DNA of 64,000 nt from Oscarella lobularis (Eukaryota; Porifera; Homoscleromorpha; Homosclerophorida; Oscarellidae), in NCBI RefSeq assembly GCF_947507565.1, contig NC_089179.1, positions 1,116,681 through 1,180,680 on the forward strand, read 5' to 3'. A program made the position numbers and the translations under genes. The notes beneath the pieces were generated by a model. It was not told where the DNA came from. It saw only the letters and a list, made by a program, of their open reading frames with translations, and ran no database searches. Below, in pieces: positions 25,466 to 37,571 of the stretch; position 1 is the stretch's first letter, and each line of letters begins with the position of its first letter.

Positions 25466-28400
25466 TTATTCATCTAAATCCCGTCCTAGTTCAAACTCGA
25501 TAACCTAAGAAAAAAATAGCAAGTTTGCCTACTGTATCCAATTATTCTAACCATACACTGTACCTGTTGCACGTTGTTCTTAGCAATTTTCTTCATCTCT
25601 TCTCCTAAATTCTGTGACGTCTTCAAGTCCTGCACAAAGAGTCTCCTCAAAGCATTAGTACATTTTTTGATGAAAAAAACTACTTTCAGATATCCCAAGC
25701 AAATATCAAAAAGTCGTTTGGAGCACCGCTCAAAGCAAGAATGCGACGAACGGAGTTTTTTGGATTTCAAAGTTGCACCAACAACTCTCAGTAACCGCTA
25801 GAAACAAGATTATCGATATAATCTATCTAACAGAGCCAAGACAAACATACCTGTTTATGCCTCTCAGATCTTTTTAGTTTGGTAGAGGAGGTAGACAATA
25901 GAATTTGTTCATCTGTTTTCTGAGACTTGGTACTGGTACTAGGGCTGCTCGGACTTGAGCACAACTTTCGTCTTGCAGTCGAAACTCGTTTTCTAGGACT
26001 TCTCCTCGTGGGTGTACTTCTGGTTCTTGGTGTCCCGCTCGTCTCACTCGTGCCCTGCTTTTTCCTTGCACAGGGCGTGACGCACGTCATGGCTCTTCGT
26101 TTTCCAAGCTGAACGACAGGGGTTGCTGCCTGAACGCACGTTGAACTTGTCTCGTTGCTGACGTAGCGAGACTGAATGCGAGACAGCTGGAAGTCGGCTG
26201 AGAGTGAAGACCTGCCATCAATGCAATAACTAAAGAAAAGTCAACGTCCAATATAGAAATAAATAAAGTACATGTGTATATACTATTTATTACTCAATGC
26301 CATGTGCAGAAAGTTCTAAAGCTTCACGGTAAGACAGAGACTTCAACTTAGACAAATCTAAATAGATAATTAGTAGTAAGATCCAAATTCACCTTTTCTT
26401 CAATTACCAATCGCATCAATTTTTCGAAATAGCTGACAATCCTATTCAATAATGAAGCTCCCACTAGGAACAACACTTCCTTATGATAATTTACCTTTCC
26501 ACGGGATGATTGAACAGCAATGGGAGAGAAGGACGAAGCGTCAGCCGCCGTTCCGTCAGGAAGAAATTTTTCCAGCACACTTTCGTCAACGTGAACTTCT
26601 GTAAGTTCAAATTAGAGAACGTGCCTGAGACTACGTATAATTTATGAATTTGCCGGCGATTTGAGGAGGCGGCGAAAAGATTTTGCCGTCGATTATCATC
26701 ATGCCATCGTGAGATGGAGAAGAGTTATTTCTAGAAAAGACGCATAGACATAGAGAAAGAGAGACTAATGATTTACACTGTATTACTTATCCGTCAAATG
26801 ATTTTTACACCATCGTACTTCAGGCCACGAATCAACATCAACATCAAGTTCTAAATATAAGAGGATTTGGACTCCAGTCAGACCAATTGCCCTTGGTTAA
26901 CCTGTGGCAAGGCTTCTTCTGGGTATGGTGTAGAGTTCATCTTCTTCCTCAATAGGATCACTACAAGAAAACTGTTTATACATTCAGAATCATATAGGTT
27001 CGCTTCTTCTCACTCCTCTCTGTTTGAGTTTGAGTCCAATGCTAGCATAGACAGTGACGCCCTCATTGGAATATCATTAATCAGCATGGAATCCAAAAGG
27101 TGTGGTGGATTTATGACGTAGAGCTTAAATTGAGCAATGTCACAAGAAGTACACGGAAAAAGAACAACCAGAGGACCGTACATTTCTAGTCAAATAATAA
27201 GTAAAGTAGCCATGGAAGCAATAAACTACACCAACCTTTCTCATCATCATCACCACCATCATCAAATGTTTCTCCTTCATCTCCAGCATAGTTGTACCAG
27301 TCTTCTGCAAGTAGTGATGATGAGGTCTCGTCTGCTCTATCATCAGCTACTTGCACTCTTCCCAACAGACACACACGCGATGCCACCTAGACGTTATATA
27401 CAAGCAATACGATGGGTTGCTCAATGAAGATATCGTTACAACATTTAGCTCTCGTTTATGTCTTACCAAGGCGTCCTTTAGTTTCTTTACGGAAGAGAGA
27501 TTCGTCGAGTCATTAAGACATCTAGAAAAAATTTTCTCTAACTCTTCTGTGGGCTACTGTGCTAGCATTCTTTGTTACAGATAAATAGAGTGGTCTTCAC
27601 ATACGTAAAGAGGCAAGGAAGTGGTATCCAAGCATTTCAAAATTTTAATTTGACCCGATCTGCCCAATTCTAATGAAGATCCAGATTGAATACGGCTCAT
27701 AGAAATCATAGAAAATCCAGGAATAGATAAAAATGATTTCCAAATCTACGACGCCATATAAAAATGCTACTCAAACAAAAAACCCATAGATGACTCACAT
27801 CGGATTTTTCAACAAAGGACAGCGATCCAGAAGACCATAGCCTATTACCCGTAGCAACAAAACCGAAGTCTTCTCGTGAAACGAGCAGAGCATCGAGACT
27901 CTGAGCCCAGAAAATCAACCCCGACCCAAGGCGCGCGTCCCTATAAAAAATTCATTTAGACCCCTTTGTCGCATCCATCTCCCTCCTGACCCTAATATTT
28001 GGTTTTCACTAACAATCGTGATGGAACCTCGATGCCATCGAATGCACCGCATCAGTGCGCCAAGCAAAGAAAGATGAGACCTAAGTACTCTATATCTACT
28101 CACTTCAATACTGGTCAAAACCCCGCCCTACCCTAAACTTATATCTTCAATTTTTTGTACACTCTGGGCACTTAGTATCCAGATTAGTTCTATCGTGAAT
28201 GAAAAATCTAAAAAGAATATTCTTTTATCTTCGTCTCCTTCTCTTTTTTTATATTAGACCTTCGTTTACAAGTGCATCCACAAGCCGATGAATAGACCGG
28301 CTCATTTCCTAAGATTTTCTCATTTTCTCGCGACTACGAACTGCTACGAGGAGCCTACGTACGTCCTCGTGCGTCCTATCGCCTTCTTCGTTGAAGAAAA

Positions 28401-28602
28401 TATTCACGGTCGCGCTCAGTTCGTCGGCAGAGCAGTCGCTGGACGAGCGAAGTGCGTCGACGCTCGCGTCGTCGATTTTCTGCAGCGTCTTCCCGTTCTA
28501 AGTTCATACAACGTTAGGGAAATCCTAATTCAACTCGAATCTGACCAATAGGAATGCATCGCGAAAGCCGTTCAGTACAAATCTGACAGAAACGGTATCC
28601 AT
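25466..28602 (-). CDS. MTBP: MDM2-binding protein (MTBP) homologue
   Basis: MTBP, the animal counterpart of yeast Sld7, works with TRESLIN to start DNA replication. Many short exons can be joined. The first, MDTVSVRFVLNGFRDAFLL (ending near 28546), continues into NGKTLQKIDDASVDALRSS and then EMSRSIHRLVDALVNEG. FTIELIWILSAQSVQKI and LGALMRCIRWHRGSITIVSE match the MTBP segments MVDIILLLSDKDPPKLK and VGALKHLREWYSAKITIAG. Further on, FLPDGTAADASSFSPIAVQS resembles FTSDGLPIGDLQPLPIQ. The C-terminus is diagnostic: ERCSKRLFDICLGYLK joins DLKTSQNLGEEMKKIAKNN and then VIEFELGRDLDE. Before it is a Ser/Thr/Arg-rich, SRSPRKR-type linker. The N-terminal exon assignment is less certain than the C-terminal one. 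The start lies 48 bp from the PLBD start, head-to-head. Confidence 0.85.
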
Positions 28603-28650
28603 CGCGAGATGACGTCGTCTCGAGTGTTATAGCGCGTTACCAAAGTGAGG
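28603..28650. promoter_or_regulatory. bidirectional promoter between MTBP and PLBD
   Basis: 48 bp between divergent start codons. It contains TGACGTC (CRE-like) next to a GTCTCGAG. No TATA box. Confidence 0.4.
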
Positions 28651-30885
28651 ATGAGGATGGCTTTGTCCCTTCTAGTCAGTCTTCTCGTCTGCTTTGCTCT
28701 CGTCCAACTAGCTGCGACATCGTTGCCATCGGTCCACAGAAAAGGATCTGTCAACTACGTCACAGAAACGAAGCAATTTATCTTCAAAGACGACTACGAC
28801 GACAACGCCGCGGCGACGGGAACGTTCAAGAACGAAATTGCAAAGAGCGGGTAGACGAACAAAAAGAAATCCGCAGCGAAAAATTGCAAACTGATCTCTC
28901 CCAGCTGGTCCTACCTCAACCTAAAGACGAACGCCGACTACGCGGACGAAATCCAAGCGCAAGCGGCCGGCATTCTCGAAGCGCGTCTCACCTACGATCT
29001 CATCCACGCAACGTACCTCAACACGCTCGCGTCGTACTGCCCCACGCCGCCGCCGTCGTCGTCGTCGTCCTACTGTCGCCGTCTGAACGACTATCTCGTC
29101 GCCCAGCGAGCGTTCGTCGACGAAATGATCGCCGCAAACGGCGTCGGGAACGACTTTTGGCATCAGGTCGGTCTCGTCTATGCGCAGGTCGACGGCTTGA
29201 CGAAGGGATACGCCGAAGCGACGGTCGACAAGCCTGACAACGCGATCAATAAGGATTTTATGTGCGCGAAGACCTCGCAGAAGAAAATTTGACGTCATTT
29301 TTTTGGTCTTTTTATATTTATAGATATTTTAGTCTTGGTGGGGATCTTGAGGATTTGGAGGTGGCACTCGGTGCACCGGACGAGGTCAAGTCGAGAGTTC
29401 TGGGTGGAGGTTCTTGCTCTGCTATCATCAAACTGCTCCCTGATAAATCTGAACTTTTTACTGCACACGACACGTGGGGACCGCTTAGTGACATGGTGCG
29501 AATTTACAAGCGTTATGAGTTTTCGTATCGTACTGCAGTGGCTGGAGATCGTGAGAAGACTATATAATTGGTACACGTAGTATTGATTTATTTCGTTGCG
29601 TAGAAGTGGTGCCGGGTTCTGCAATGGCATTCTCCTCCTACCCTGGGTCTGTTGTAAGTGGCGATGATTTCTACGTCGTCAGTTCTGGTCTGGTAGGAGA
29701 GGACGTAAATGTTTTCTGTATACTCTTAGTTTTTTTGATTTGGTAGGTCGCGCAGGAGACAACAAATGGAAATGAGAATAACGAATTGTGGAAATACGTG
29801 CAGCCTAGGACTGTGCTAGAATTTGTTCGAAGCGTTGTGGCAAATAGACTGGCTGTTAGCGGTGAATCGTGGGCTAAAATTTTTGAACAGTACAACAGTG
29901 GAACGTAAGTGAACCCCATGAGTTAGAAATAATGACTGTAGATATTTTTGTGTAGGTACAATAATCAGGTGAGTGGGTTTCTCTTTTTCTCTGGTTTGTC
30001 TTTCAAATGAGTGTTTGTAAGTGGATGATTGTGGACTATAAGCTGTTTAAAGCAGGCGAAGACTTGCCAGCCAATACTCTGTGGATTCTGGAGCAAATTC
30101 CGTATGACAACCTCAAGAGCTTAAATTTTAGTTAATTAAGACAGTGCTTTTTTCTTGAAAGTGGCTACGTTGAGTATCACGACATGACTGGAGTACTCAA
30201 GGAAAAGGGCTATTGGGCCAGTTATAACATACCGTAAGACGATATGCTCACGTACGGTAATTAATGATTAAAGATTGCGGTCTCTATTTAGGGCGTTTCC
30301 TACCATCTTCAACATGAGTGGCATGCCTGCTATGGTCAAGAAGTATGGTGATTGGTTCACTCATGACAAACATCCTCGAGCTCTGATTTTTGCTCGCAAT
30401 CAAAGCTCTATCACGGACTTGAACTCTTTGTATAGCCTGATGAGGTAAGGAGAACTGTTAATACTGTAGGACTGTAGTAGGACTTCAACGTGTTTTCTAT
30501 AGGTATAATAATTACAAGCACGATCCTTTGTCTCGCTGCAATTGCACGCCTCCTTATACTGGCGAAAATGCAATTGCGGCTCGTTCAGATCTAAATCCTT
30601 CCGATGGGAAGTATCCTTTTGATGCTCTTGGACTTAGGAATCATGCTGCCACTGATACCAAGGTATTTGATTGCATCTACTGTGTCAACATTAGCCAAAT
30701 GTCTTTTTTAGATTGTCTCTTCTGATATGGCTCCTCTTTTGAAGAGTTATGCTGTCAGTGGTCCAACTCACATACAGCAGCCCGTATTTGTGTGGAGTGA
30801 GTCTCCACTTGCCAGTACAAGTCACGTTGGGATGCCAGATAGATGGGATTTTGATCCAGAAGTGATAGACTGGAGCAAAGTCTAA
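28651..30885 (+). CDS. phospholipase B-like lysosomal hydrolase
   Basis: A multi-exon member of the PLBD1/PLBD2 family, N-terminal nucleophile hydrolases of the lysosome. Exon 1 (28651-28850) encodes the signal peptide (MALSLLVSLLVCFALVQLAA), and exon 2 (from 28905) WSYLNLKTNADYADEIQAQA and the helical region. Exon 3 carries FSLGGDLEDLEVALG and the nucleophile GGSCSAIIKLLPDKSELFTA, followed by HDTWGPLSDMVRIYKRYEF; the Cys becomes N-terminal after self-cleavage. Later exons encode DYKLFKAGEDLPANTLWILE, GYVEYHDMTGVLKEKGYW, FNMSGMPAMVKKYGDWFTH and RYNNYKHDPLSRCNCTPPYT, and end at FDPEVIDWSKV (30885). This is full length for the family. I did not assign it to PLBD1 or PLBD2. Substrate specificity is not certain even for the human proteins. 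Confidence 0.94.
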
Positions 30886-31000
30886 AGAACTGAACCTGTA
30901 TCAGTATGCAGTGGGGCGCAGTGGTGGTGTAGGCCTATATGTTTGTACGCTGATTTACGCAGACTTTGCGTGACGTGTGATGCATGCGCACAAGACAAAG

Positions 31001-31768
31001 ATGGCGACGTTCGTTCTTTCTCTACTCCTCTGCGTCGGCCTAACGAGAGCCTATTTTACAACGGTGGACGCGCACGAAGAGCAGTGCTTTCAGGAACGCG
31101 TCTCGTCCGGCACGAAAATGAGTCTCACGTTCGAAGTCGTGGAAGGAGGCTTTCTCGACATCGACGTGAAGGTTTGCGCGTCCTTTCGTACCGACTCCAA
31201 GTAGGCACGCGTCTTTCTTGCAAGATAACGGGCCCCGACGACAAGGTAATCTACTCGGGAGAGCGAGAATCGAACGGGAAGTACACGGTAGCGGCTCACA
31301 TGGAAGGCGTCTATGTTTATTGCTTTGGCAATAAAATGTCGACTATGACGCCCAAAACGGTCATGTTTTCCATGGACGTGGGCGACGCGCCCAAGGACGC
31401 CAATCCCGACGACGCAGATAGTAATAAAGACTATGGGATCTATGCGCGTTTTAATTATTTAATTGAATCTGTTTTCAAGAGCATCATAATAAGTTGGAAG
31501 GGATGATTCAGGAGTTGTCTGTCTCGTTGACGGGAGTGAAACACGAGCAGGATTACATGGAAGTTCGAGAGCGTCTTCACCGACAAAGTAAGTGTACCTA
31601 AACATTGCCATCAATAACGTAATTTCTTTTTCTAATCTTCTAGTCAATGACAGTACGAATAGGCGAGTTGTGTGGTGGGCCATATTTGAAGCGATTGTTA
31701 TTGTAGCAATGACAATTGGACAGATTTACTACCTGAAACGTTTCTTTGAAGTGAGGAGAGTAGTCTAG
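31001..31768 (+). CDS. TMED2: p24 cargo receptor TMED2
   Basis: Four exons: 31001-31171, 31225-31420, 31480-31587 and 31644-31768. TMED2 cycles between ER and Golgi in COPI and COPII vesicles. The protein starts [19 protein letters not shown] (signal peptide). The GOLD domain contains [29 protein letters not shown] joined to [20 protein letters not shown], and [21 protein letters not shown] coiled coil ([20 protein letters not shown] and [14 protein letters not shown]) and a single transmembrane helix follow. The tail [13 protein letters not shown] has the FF (COPII) and basic (COPI) sorting signals in their normal places. ATG 31001 is used because an upstream ATG at 30978 would add 8 residues before the signal peptide. 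A polyadenylation hexamer lies at 31811-31816. Confidence 0.97.
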
Positions 31769-31810
31769 AAGTCACAACTTGCTTGCCTATACCTGCACGT
31801 GCCAAGCAAG

Positions 31811-31816
31811 AATAAA
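31811..31816 (+). promoter_or_regulatory. polyadenylation signal of TMED2
   Basis: AATAAA, 43 bp after the TMED2 stop codon, between that gene and the convergent PHETA homologue. Confidence 0.55.
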
Positions 31817-31958
31817 GATTTCAAAAAATTTCCCAACATGATTGTTTTCTTATTCAACACTGTTACACAATCATTGCTAGGCAGGCACTGCAAGCCCAAC
31901 AGTAGAAAACCCCTTGACTCCCTGTGTATGAATATTACTGCAGCATTAACTCTTACCA

Positions 31959-32840
31959 CTACAAGCCCGTCTGTGCAAAGGATTGATTCAGGTCTCTCAT
32001 TTCAGCTTGCTTCATGAGAATCTTTTGAATAGGAACCCCGAATTCCCTGTGCATTTCGTCAAAAGACCGAGGTATCAGTCTTTTTGCTGGCGTTGCCGAG
32101 GCAGAGTCACTCAGCCTATCCGGAAAAGCGGACGCCGTCGCCTTCGACATCTCCGATCGCGGCGCCGTGTGCGAAACGAAACTCGGTTGAGCTCGCGTGA
32201 AACCGGCATGATTCTTCGTCGTCAGTTGTCGTGCCAACGACGAATAAGTCGCCGTTGGCGACGTGGATCGAAACGCCGCCCCACTCGTCGTCGCCGTCGC
32301 GATTGGGGGAGCGGGAACGGGCTGTAAACGCGGCGGCGACATAGACGAACGATCCGTCGATCGTCGACCGTCGCCGCCGCCGCCGCCTCCTTTCGCTTCC
32401 ACCTCGGTAGCGTGGAATGGATCGGCGAGCGCGCTACCGCGTTCGCGCTGTATGACGGCGACGCGCCGTTCCAACTCGCCGACTATCATGCGCAGATAGT
32501 CGTAGCCGGCGTGCGATATCGCCCTGATCCACGCCGTCATCTCGGTTTCGTTGTTCGCACATAGGACGTAGGTGCGAGTGCCCGAGCCCTGGAAGGCGAT
32601 GTAGAAGCTGTACGGATCGCCGCCGTCGCACAGGCCCACGCTGCACTTTTCGAGAACGATGACGCCGATCGGTTCCTTGTCGCCGCGACGTTCGAAGTAG
32701 AAGAGAAGGTTGCCCTTGAGAACGAACCAACGACGCTGGTATCCCTTGTTGATTTCGCCCTTTTTCTGCAGGTGGCCTTCTTTGTCGATCGGCGATTGGG
32801 ACGTGGCGAATGCGGCGACGCTTTTCTCGTTCAGACGCAT
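31959..32840 (-). CDS. sesquipedalian / PHETA family endosomal adaptor
   Basis: A single-exon 293-residue protein with an N-terminal PH domain. The vertebrate relatives PHETA1/2 act in endosome recycling and retrograde transport and bind OCRL. The start MRLNEKSVAAFA at 32840 matches the family start (MKLNERSVAHYA); an ATG at 32867 is possible. The PH domain includes GHLQKKGEINKGYQRRWFVL, KGNLLFYFERRGDKEPIGVI and SGTRTYVLCANNETEMTAW. A helix follows (SHAGYDYLRMIVGELERRVA), then a long Gly/Ser/Pro-rich linker with a Gly6 run. The C-terminus SFDEMHREFGVPIQKILMKQ holds a phenylalanine-histidine (F&H) motif, F-x-x-x-H, known in this family as the OCRL/INPP5B binding site. It is convergent with TMED2 and head-to-head with CCDC157. 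Confidence 0.93.
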   Translation of the reverse strand: MRLNEKSVAAFATSQSPIDKEGHLQKKGEINKGYQRRWFVLKGNLLFYFERRGDKEPIGVIVLEKCSVGLCDGGDPYSFYIAFQGSGTRTYVLCANNETEMTAWIRAISHAGYDYLRMIVGELERRVAVIQRERGSALADPFHATEVEAKGGGGGGDGRRSTDRSSMSPPRLQPVPAPPIATATTSGAAFRSTSPTATYSSLARQLTTKNHAGFTRAQPSFVSHTAPRSEMSKATASAFPDRLSDSASATPAKRLIPRSFDEMHREFGVPIQKILMKQAEMRDLNQSFAQTGL

Positions 32841-33072
32841 GATTTGTCGCGTGAAAAGCTTAAACATTCGATGTGGCCTGCTGCTGCTTTCGTCGTCCTT
32901 TCTTTTAGAGGGATCGATCTCTAGGGCGGCCGATTTTCAGCAGAGAACTGATTGAGAACTCAAGAGAAGACATACGGGACGCTCGGGAAAAGTTCGCGTA
33001 CAGTAGTTACCGCCGCAGTCCCGTATATATCACATAAACGAACCCTTTCGCTTGTTGTAGATTGCTTTAGCA

Positions 33073-35628
33073 ATGGGTGACGATCTCGTGGCTTTGTCTA
33101 ACGACCTGCGTGCGCTTCTAACGTTGATGACAGGTCGTATCGTAGACAGTAGACGTTCAAGTGTGAAACGGGACGCAAAGCGCAAAGAATGGACGCAAGA
33201 GAGCGTCGTACAAGCGGCAACAACCGCAACCAAATGGTACATAGCACTAACGCGCGGTCGTTGCGTTCCAATCGTGCTACAGTACGTCGTTCCAGCATAG
33301 GTCAAGTTCTCCAAGGCTTTCTTCACCATTTCACCGTACACGGACTCGTTTCCGACGACGAAACGAGCGGAAACATCGTCGCCGCGTCGACACCTCTCGG
33401 AAAACTATTCGTAAACGTGCTGGACGCATTGAATCGTGCAAAAGGGCGAATGAATGATCTAAAAAGTCGCGTAAGTGGGCGAAAATTGCGAGAAAATCGT
33501 TTTCGATTCGTTCGATTTCAGCTCGATTCAAAGTCCTGTATAGTCGAATCGAAAGAGGAAGAAATAGCGACGTTGAAAGCCGTGCTGTCGCAGAAGCCAG
33601 GCAGTTCCCTAGCAACCGGGCCGCCAATGAGATTACTCCACACAGTGAGGGAGAAAGTCGGCGAAGAATCGTCACCTACGTTGCCGCCAACTCCCAAACC
33701 AACAACTCAACCCGACATTACTTTGAAGGAAGAAGTCGATTCTAACGACGTCCCAAGTGGACGATGCACGGTTTCGTCTCAGACGGTAGAAACGTCTTTT
33801 CAGTCATGTCTCGTCTGCACGGACACGTGCCGATGCCTGTTGGAAATTCGGGACGTCGTAGGGGAGATGAGCGGTCGATGCGGCTTGACGTCGTCGCAGA
33901 AATCTAAATGGCTGACGAAGACGATGCTGTCTTCGAAGGGCATCTCGAAGTGGACGTCCGAATGCAAGGCGGATTTGAGTCACGTGGATCGTTTTATTCA
34001 AGGCGTTCTCAATCAGCAGGGCGATTTGAAAGAGAGGCTTTGCGCGAAGGAGGAGTCGCTTGGGAGACTGTCGAGTCAGATGGATGTTCTTCACGGGCAG
34101 ATTCACGATTTGGAAATGAGCATTCGGGAGATTGAAGAAAGGCATCGCGATCAATTGGCAACTCTTAGGGACACGTTTGCCGGGAAGGAAGCCGAATTGA
34201 AGAGCGTCAGTGGACTCTTGGAGTCTCAATTGGATGACGTCAGGCGAGAGGCGAGTATTTTGGAGAAAAAATTGGAAGAGAGAAAATCAATTTGCATGGA
34301 ATTAGGTTTAGATTATTTAATTAATAATTAAAAATATTTTGTAGGACTTTATTTCTTTGCAGAATCCGAAGTGTCCTCTTTGAGAAAAGAGGTGGAAATG
34401 AAAGAGCGAGTATTTGAGGAGAAAATGGTATTAGAGAGAGATCTTATGTCAGTGCAAGAAGAATTAGACTCGGCTCGACTTACTTTAAACAAGCAGACGT
34501 CGGAATTGGATCAATCGCAGGCAAAAATGGCGTCCTTGGACCAACAAGTTGAGGTGGGCAGAGAAACAGAGCCTTATTGCTTTTATGCACTCTCGTCTTT
34601 CTTTCATTAGTTGTTGCAGCAGAAACAGTCAGACCTACTTGGTCAAGTGGATCATCTTGAAGATAACTGTACTAATCTAGGAGCGGAATTCGCCAAAAGC
34701 CAATCATGTTTGGAGTCCGTGAGCCGAGAGTTGACTGCAGTGAAACTGGACAGGGACAACGTCAAGAAAGAAGTCAACGGATTACAGGTACTTGTATACA
34801 CATTTGCATGCAGGCTCGACGACGTTTCTAATCGCGCTCCCTCGGACAGAAAACCGTTTCGGAATTGGAGGCGAAAAAGGAATCTCTCCAGGCGCGCGTC
34901 GATCAATTTGTGACGGACATCGAAAAGCTGCAGACTGAAATCGAAAAGGAAAAAGAGAAACAGACGCTGCTTATGGATTATCCAACACCGAGCGAAGTAA
35001 AAGGCAAGCGCGACGACGACCTATCCGGCGTTCACGCTGAACGTCAGATGGCTGCCAACGCTGTGCGAATATCGCTCCTAGAGGAGTACAGTGCTCAGCT
35101 GAGACGTCGAAGCATGCCAGAAACAGGCTCACTCAATAAGGTATAGCGAGGAAGGAAATAGATATATGGAGATGTATAATTATAATTATTATTATTTACT
35201 GCCTGAAGGTTTCTCTTCCAGTGCCTTTGTGGCGGCCTAAGTGTCTTGCCGATATACGCGGGAAATCGGAGGATTCGTCGTCGCGACGCTCTCCGTCGCC
35301 GCCACTTCTGTTACAGCCGTCGCCGTCGCCCGTGCCTGCGTATCTTTGCCCGTTTGATCGGCAAGTTGCTGGCAGTGGACGAGCCGCTGCAGCAGGCATT
35401 CGAAAAGGGAGCCTTCGTGGGGGGACGTCTACTCCCACTCTACTCAATAAGACTGCATTGCCACGATGGTCGTCTTTGGATCACGATCGAGAAGGGACGG
35501 TCAGCAGAGGCGGAACTGCAAAGAATAGAGATGCCCTCGCCTTGATGCAGCGAGCTCGTAAACTGGCTCGTACGATTGCCAGCGCAGAGGTTAGAAGCAG
35601 AAAAGACGACGTCATTACTCACACGTGA
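33073..35628 (+). CDS. CCDC157: coiled-coil protein CCDC157 homologue
   Basis: A multi-exon gene for a long coiled-coil protein; human CCDC157 is Golgi-associated. Exon 1 (33073-33236) encodes MGDDLVALSNDLRALLTLMT. A 59-bp intron (33237-33295) leads to IGQVLQGFLHHFTVHGLVSD. A 51-bp intron (33471-33521) joins LKSR to LDSKSCIVESKEEEI. FQSCLVCTDTCRCLLEIRDV matches the Cys-containing segment of CCDC157. Long heptad regions follow (about 33900-34960), for example GDLKERLCAKEESLGRLSSQ and EVEMKERVFEEKMVLERDLM. Exon boundaries were not all fixed in the coiled-coil part. The region TLLMDYPTPSEVK and VRISLLEEYSAQLRRRS matches the family C-terminal block LLVAFPD... and IRVLEEENGRL. The tail (35220-35628) is Ser/Pro/Arg-rich. 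An acceptor-like CTTGTTGTAG lies 10 bp before ATG. Confidence 0.8.
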
Positions 35629-35755
35629 CAAATCAGTTAAATAGTTTATTTTATTTACCAATATTTAATCGAATTACGAAAGTTATTTTATCCGTGCGAT
35701 CGCGCTCACGCACCCCACCCCACTCGCGTGCCCGGATGCGGATGGTTGGATTGTG

Positions 35756-37392
35756 ATGATGTGCCGAGGAAACAAGCAGGATTTACTCCCTTTTACCGTC
35801 GCCTTGATCCTCATGATCGGCGGAAGCAGCGTCTTTTTCGTTTTCTCGTACGCCAGCGCATCTAACGCGGCTCGGGGGGCGCCCTAACGGCTTCCCGTCT
35901 CGTCCTCTAGAGGTCCTTACTACTGGACAGAAGTGCCTGGCGGACCGGCGGCAATCGTCGTTCAAGCCCTACTCTTCCTATTCACCATGACTAACTTTAC
36001 AATGGCATCGCGAATGGATCCAGGCACTCTTCCGAAAGGTTAGCACGCGTGTTGGGGAGAAACCGGTTCGAAGCCACTCCCTTCATTCTCTCTTCGCCCG
36101 CCGCAGCCGTTCCGCAACCGAACGACTACGATAAGCCGCTATTTCGAGCCGTCGAGATCAACGGCATATCGGTCAAGATGAAGTGGTGCGCGACGTGCAA
36201 CTTCTACCGGCCGCCGCGCTGCTCACACTGCAGCGTCTGCGACGCTTGTATCGAGGTAAGAAAAGACTCGCCTGCTTTGCGGCCAGTGGCATCGCGTCCT
36301 CGCTAATCTTTCTCGTTTTTTCGAGGATTTCGATCACCACTGCCCGTGGGTGAACAATTGCGTCGGAAAGCGAAATTATAAGCACTTTTTCTTCTTCGCA
36401 TCGACGCTTACAATCTACGACGCATTCACGCTCGCCTTTTCGCTCTATCACATTGTCGCGAAGAGGAAAGATTACGGTGATAGGGACACGGTTGCCATGT
36501 GAGTGCAAATCGTTTTTTTTGGTCACTTTTCGGAGTCAGGACGTGCTTCTATTAGAACGGTCGTGGCCTCGATCTGTTTTCTCGTTTTCTTTCTCGTCGG
36601 CGGATTGACTGTCTTTCACGTTTTTCTCGTCTGCAACGGGAGGACGACTAATGAACAAGTCAATCAGTGGTTACCCAACTTTTTTCAAAAAAATTTAAAT
36701 GTTCTTGTTTTAGGTGACTGGAAAATTTATGGGTGGCTATAATCCGTTTTCTGGAACAAGACGGCAAAACTGCCAGGCTGCTCTATGCAGCCGACGCATT
36801 CCTTCGTAAGAACCTCTACAGCAAGAAAGTCTTTTTTTTTATCTTTTAGTGCTTTCTTTGTTTAGATACTTAAAGTTTCAGCCAAAAATGAACGGACGCG
36901 TCGTTGAAGTGGAAATTGATGCCGAGCAGAAGATTGAATTGGCAACATTTGGCAGTTCGAAGAATGCCTATCGTATTAATCATAGTCTCGATGAGGTATT
37001 GACCTTTTCTAATTAAGTGTTTGATGCTTATTTTTTGAGGGCTTATCCAGAACTCCTATAACGTGGATGGTGGTTTTGACGGGACTGCTGCATCTCCCAC
37101 GCTAAACGATTCGCCTTCCTATCCGTCGCTTTCACCTTCGCTATCAATTTCGAATGACGGAAACGCGTCTCGCATTGTGCCCGCAATCACGACGGACAGC
37201 CTTCTGGGCGTCACAAGTATGACGTCGAAAACGTCCGCGTCGCCGGTTCCGTCGGGTGCGACGTCAGGATCTGCTGCTCCGGCTCCCGCCGTTACGCCGA
37301 CGACGTTAGCTGTGGCCCCGCCGCCTGGAGATGAAATCTCACCGGCGTCTATTCGACCGACGTTCATCAGTTCATCGGAGATTACCGTTTGA
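35756..37392 (+). CDS. palmitoyltransferase, ZDHHC5/8 type
   Basis: A multi-exon S-acyltransferase that attaches palmitate to cysteines on membrane proteins. The start ([18 protein letters not shown]) precedes transmembrane helix 1; the intron after FFVFS leads to [11 protein letters not shown] and helix 2 ([20 protein letters not shown], then DPGTLPKA). The Cys-rich catalytic domain reads [28 protein letters not shown] then [18 protein letters not shown], so the DHHC motif is DHHC and both zinc sites are present. Helices 3 and 4 follow, with GRTTNEQ joined to [13 protein letters not shown], the family TTxE-type and NPFT-like motifs. The tail is Ser/Thr/Pro-rich and ends SSEITV, a class II-like PDZ ligand; vertebrate ZDHHC5/8 tails also bind PDZ domains. 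The identification as ZDHHC5/8 rests on [20 protein letters not shown] and the N-terminus. Confidence 0.93.
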
Positions 37393-37571
37393 AGGTTCTC
37401 ACAACGAAATCAAGTAAGAGCCTTCTAATTGTACTTAGGGATACACATATAGTCAGTTAAATCGATGCGGTAGCAGTCATAGATTTTATAATCCTTGACA
37501 TTAAATTAACTATTGACGCTTGGATCTCTTCTGCACTAGTTTTCTTGATTGACAATTCGCCCCATTTCTTC

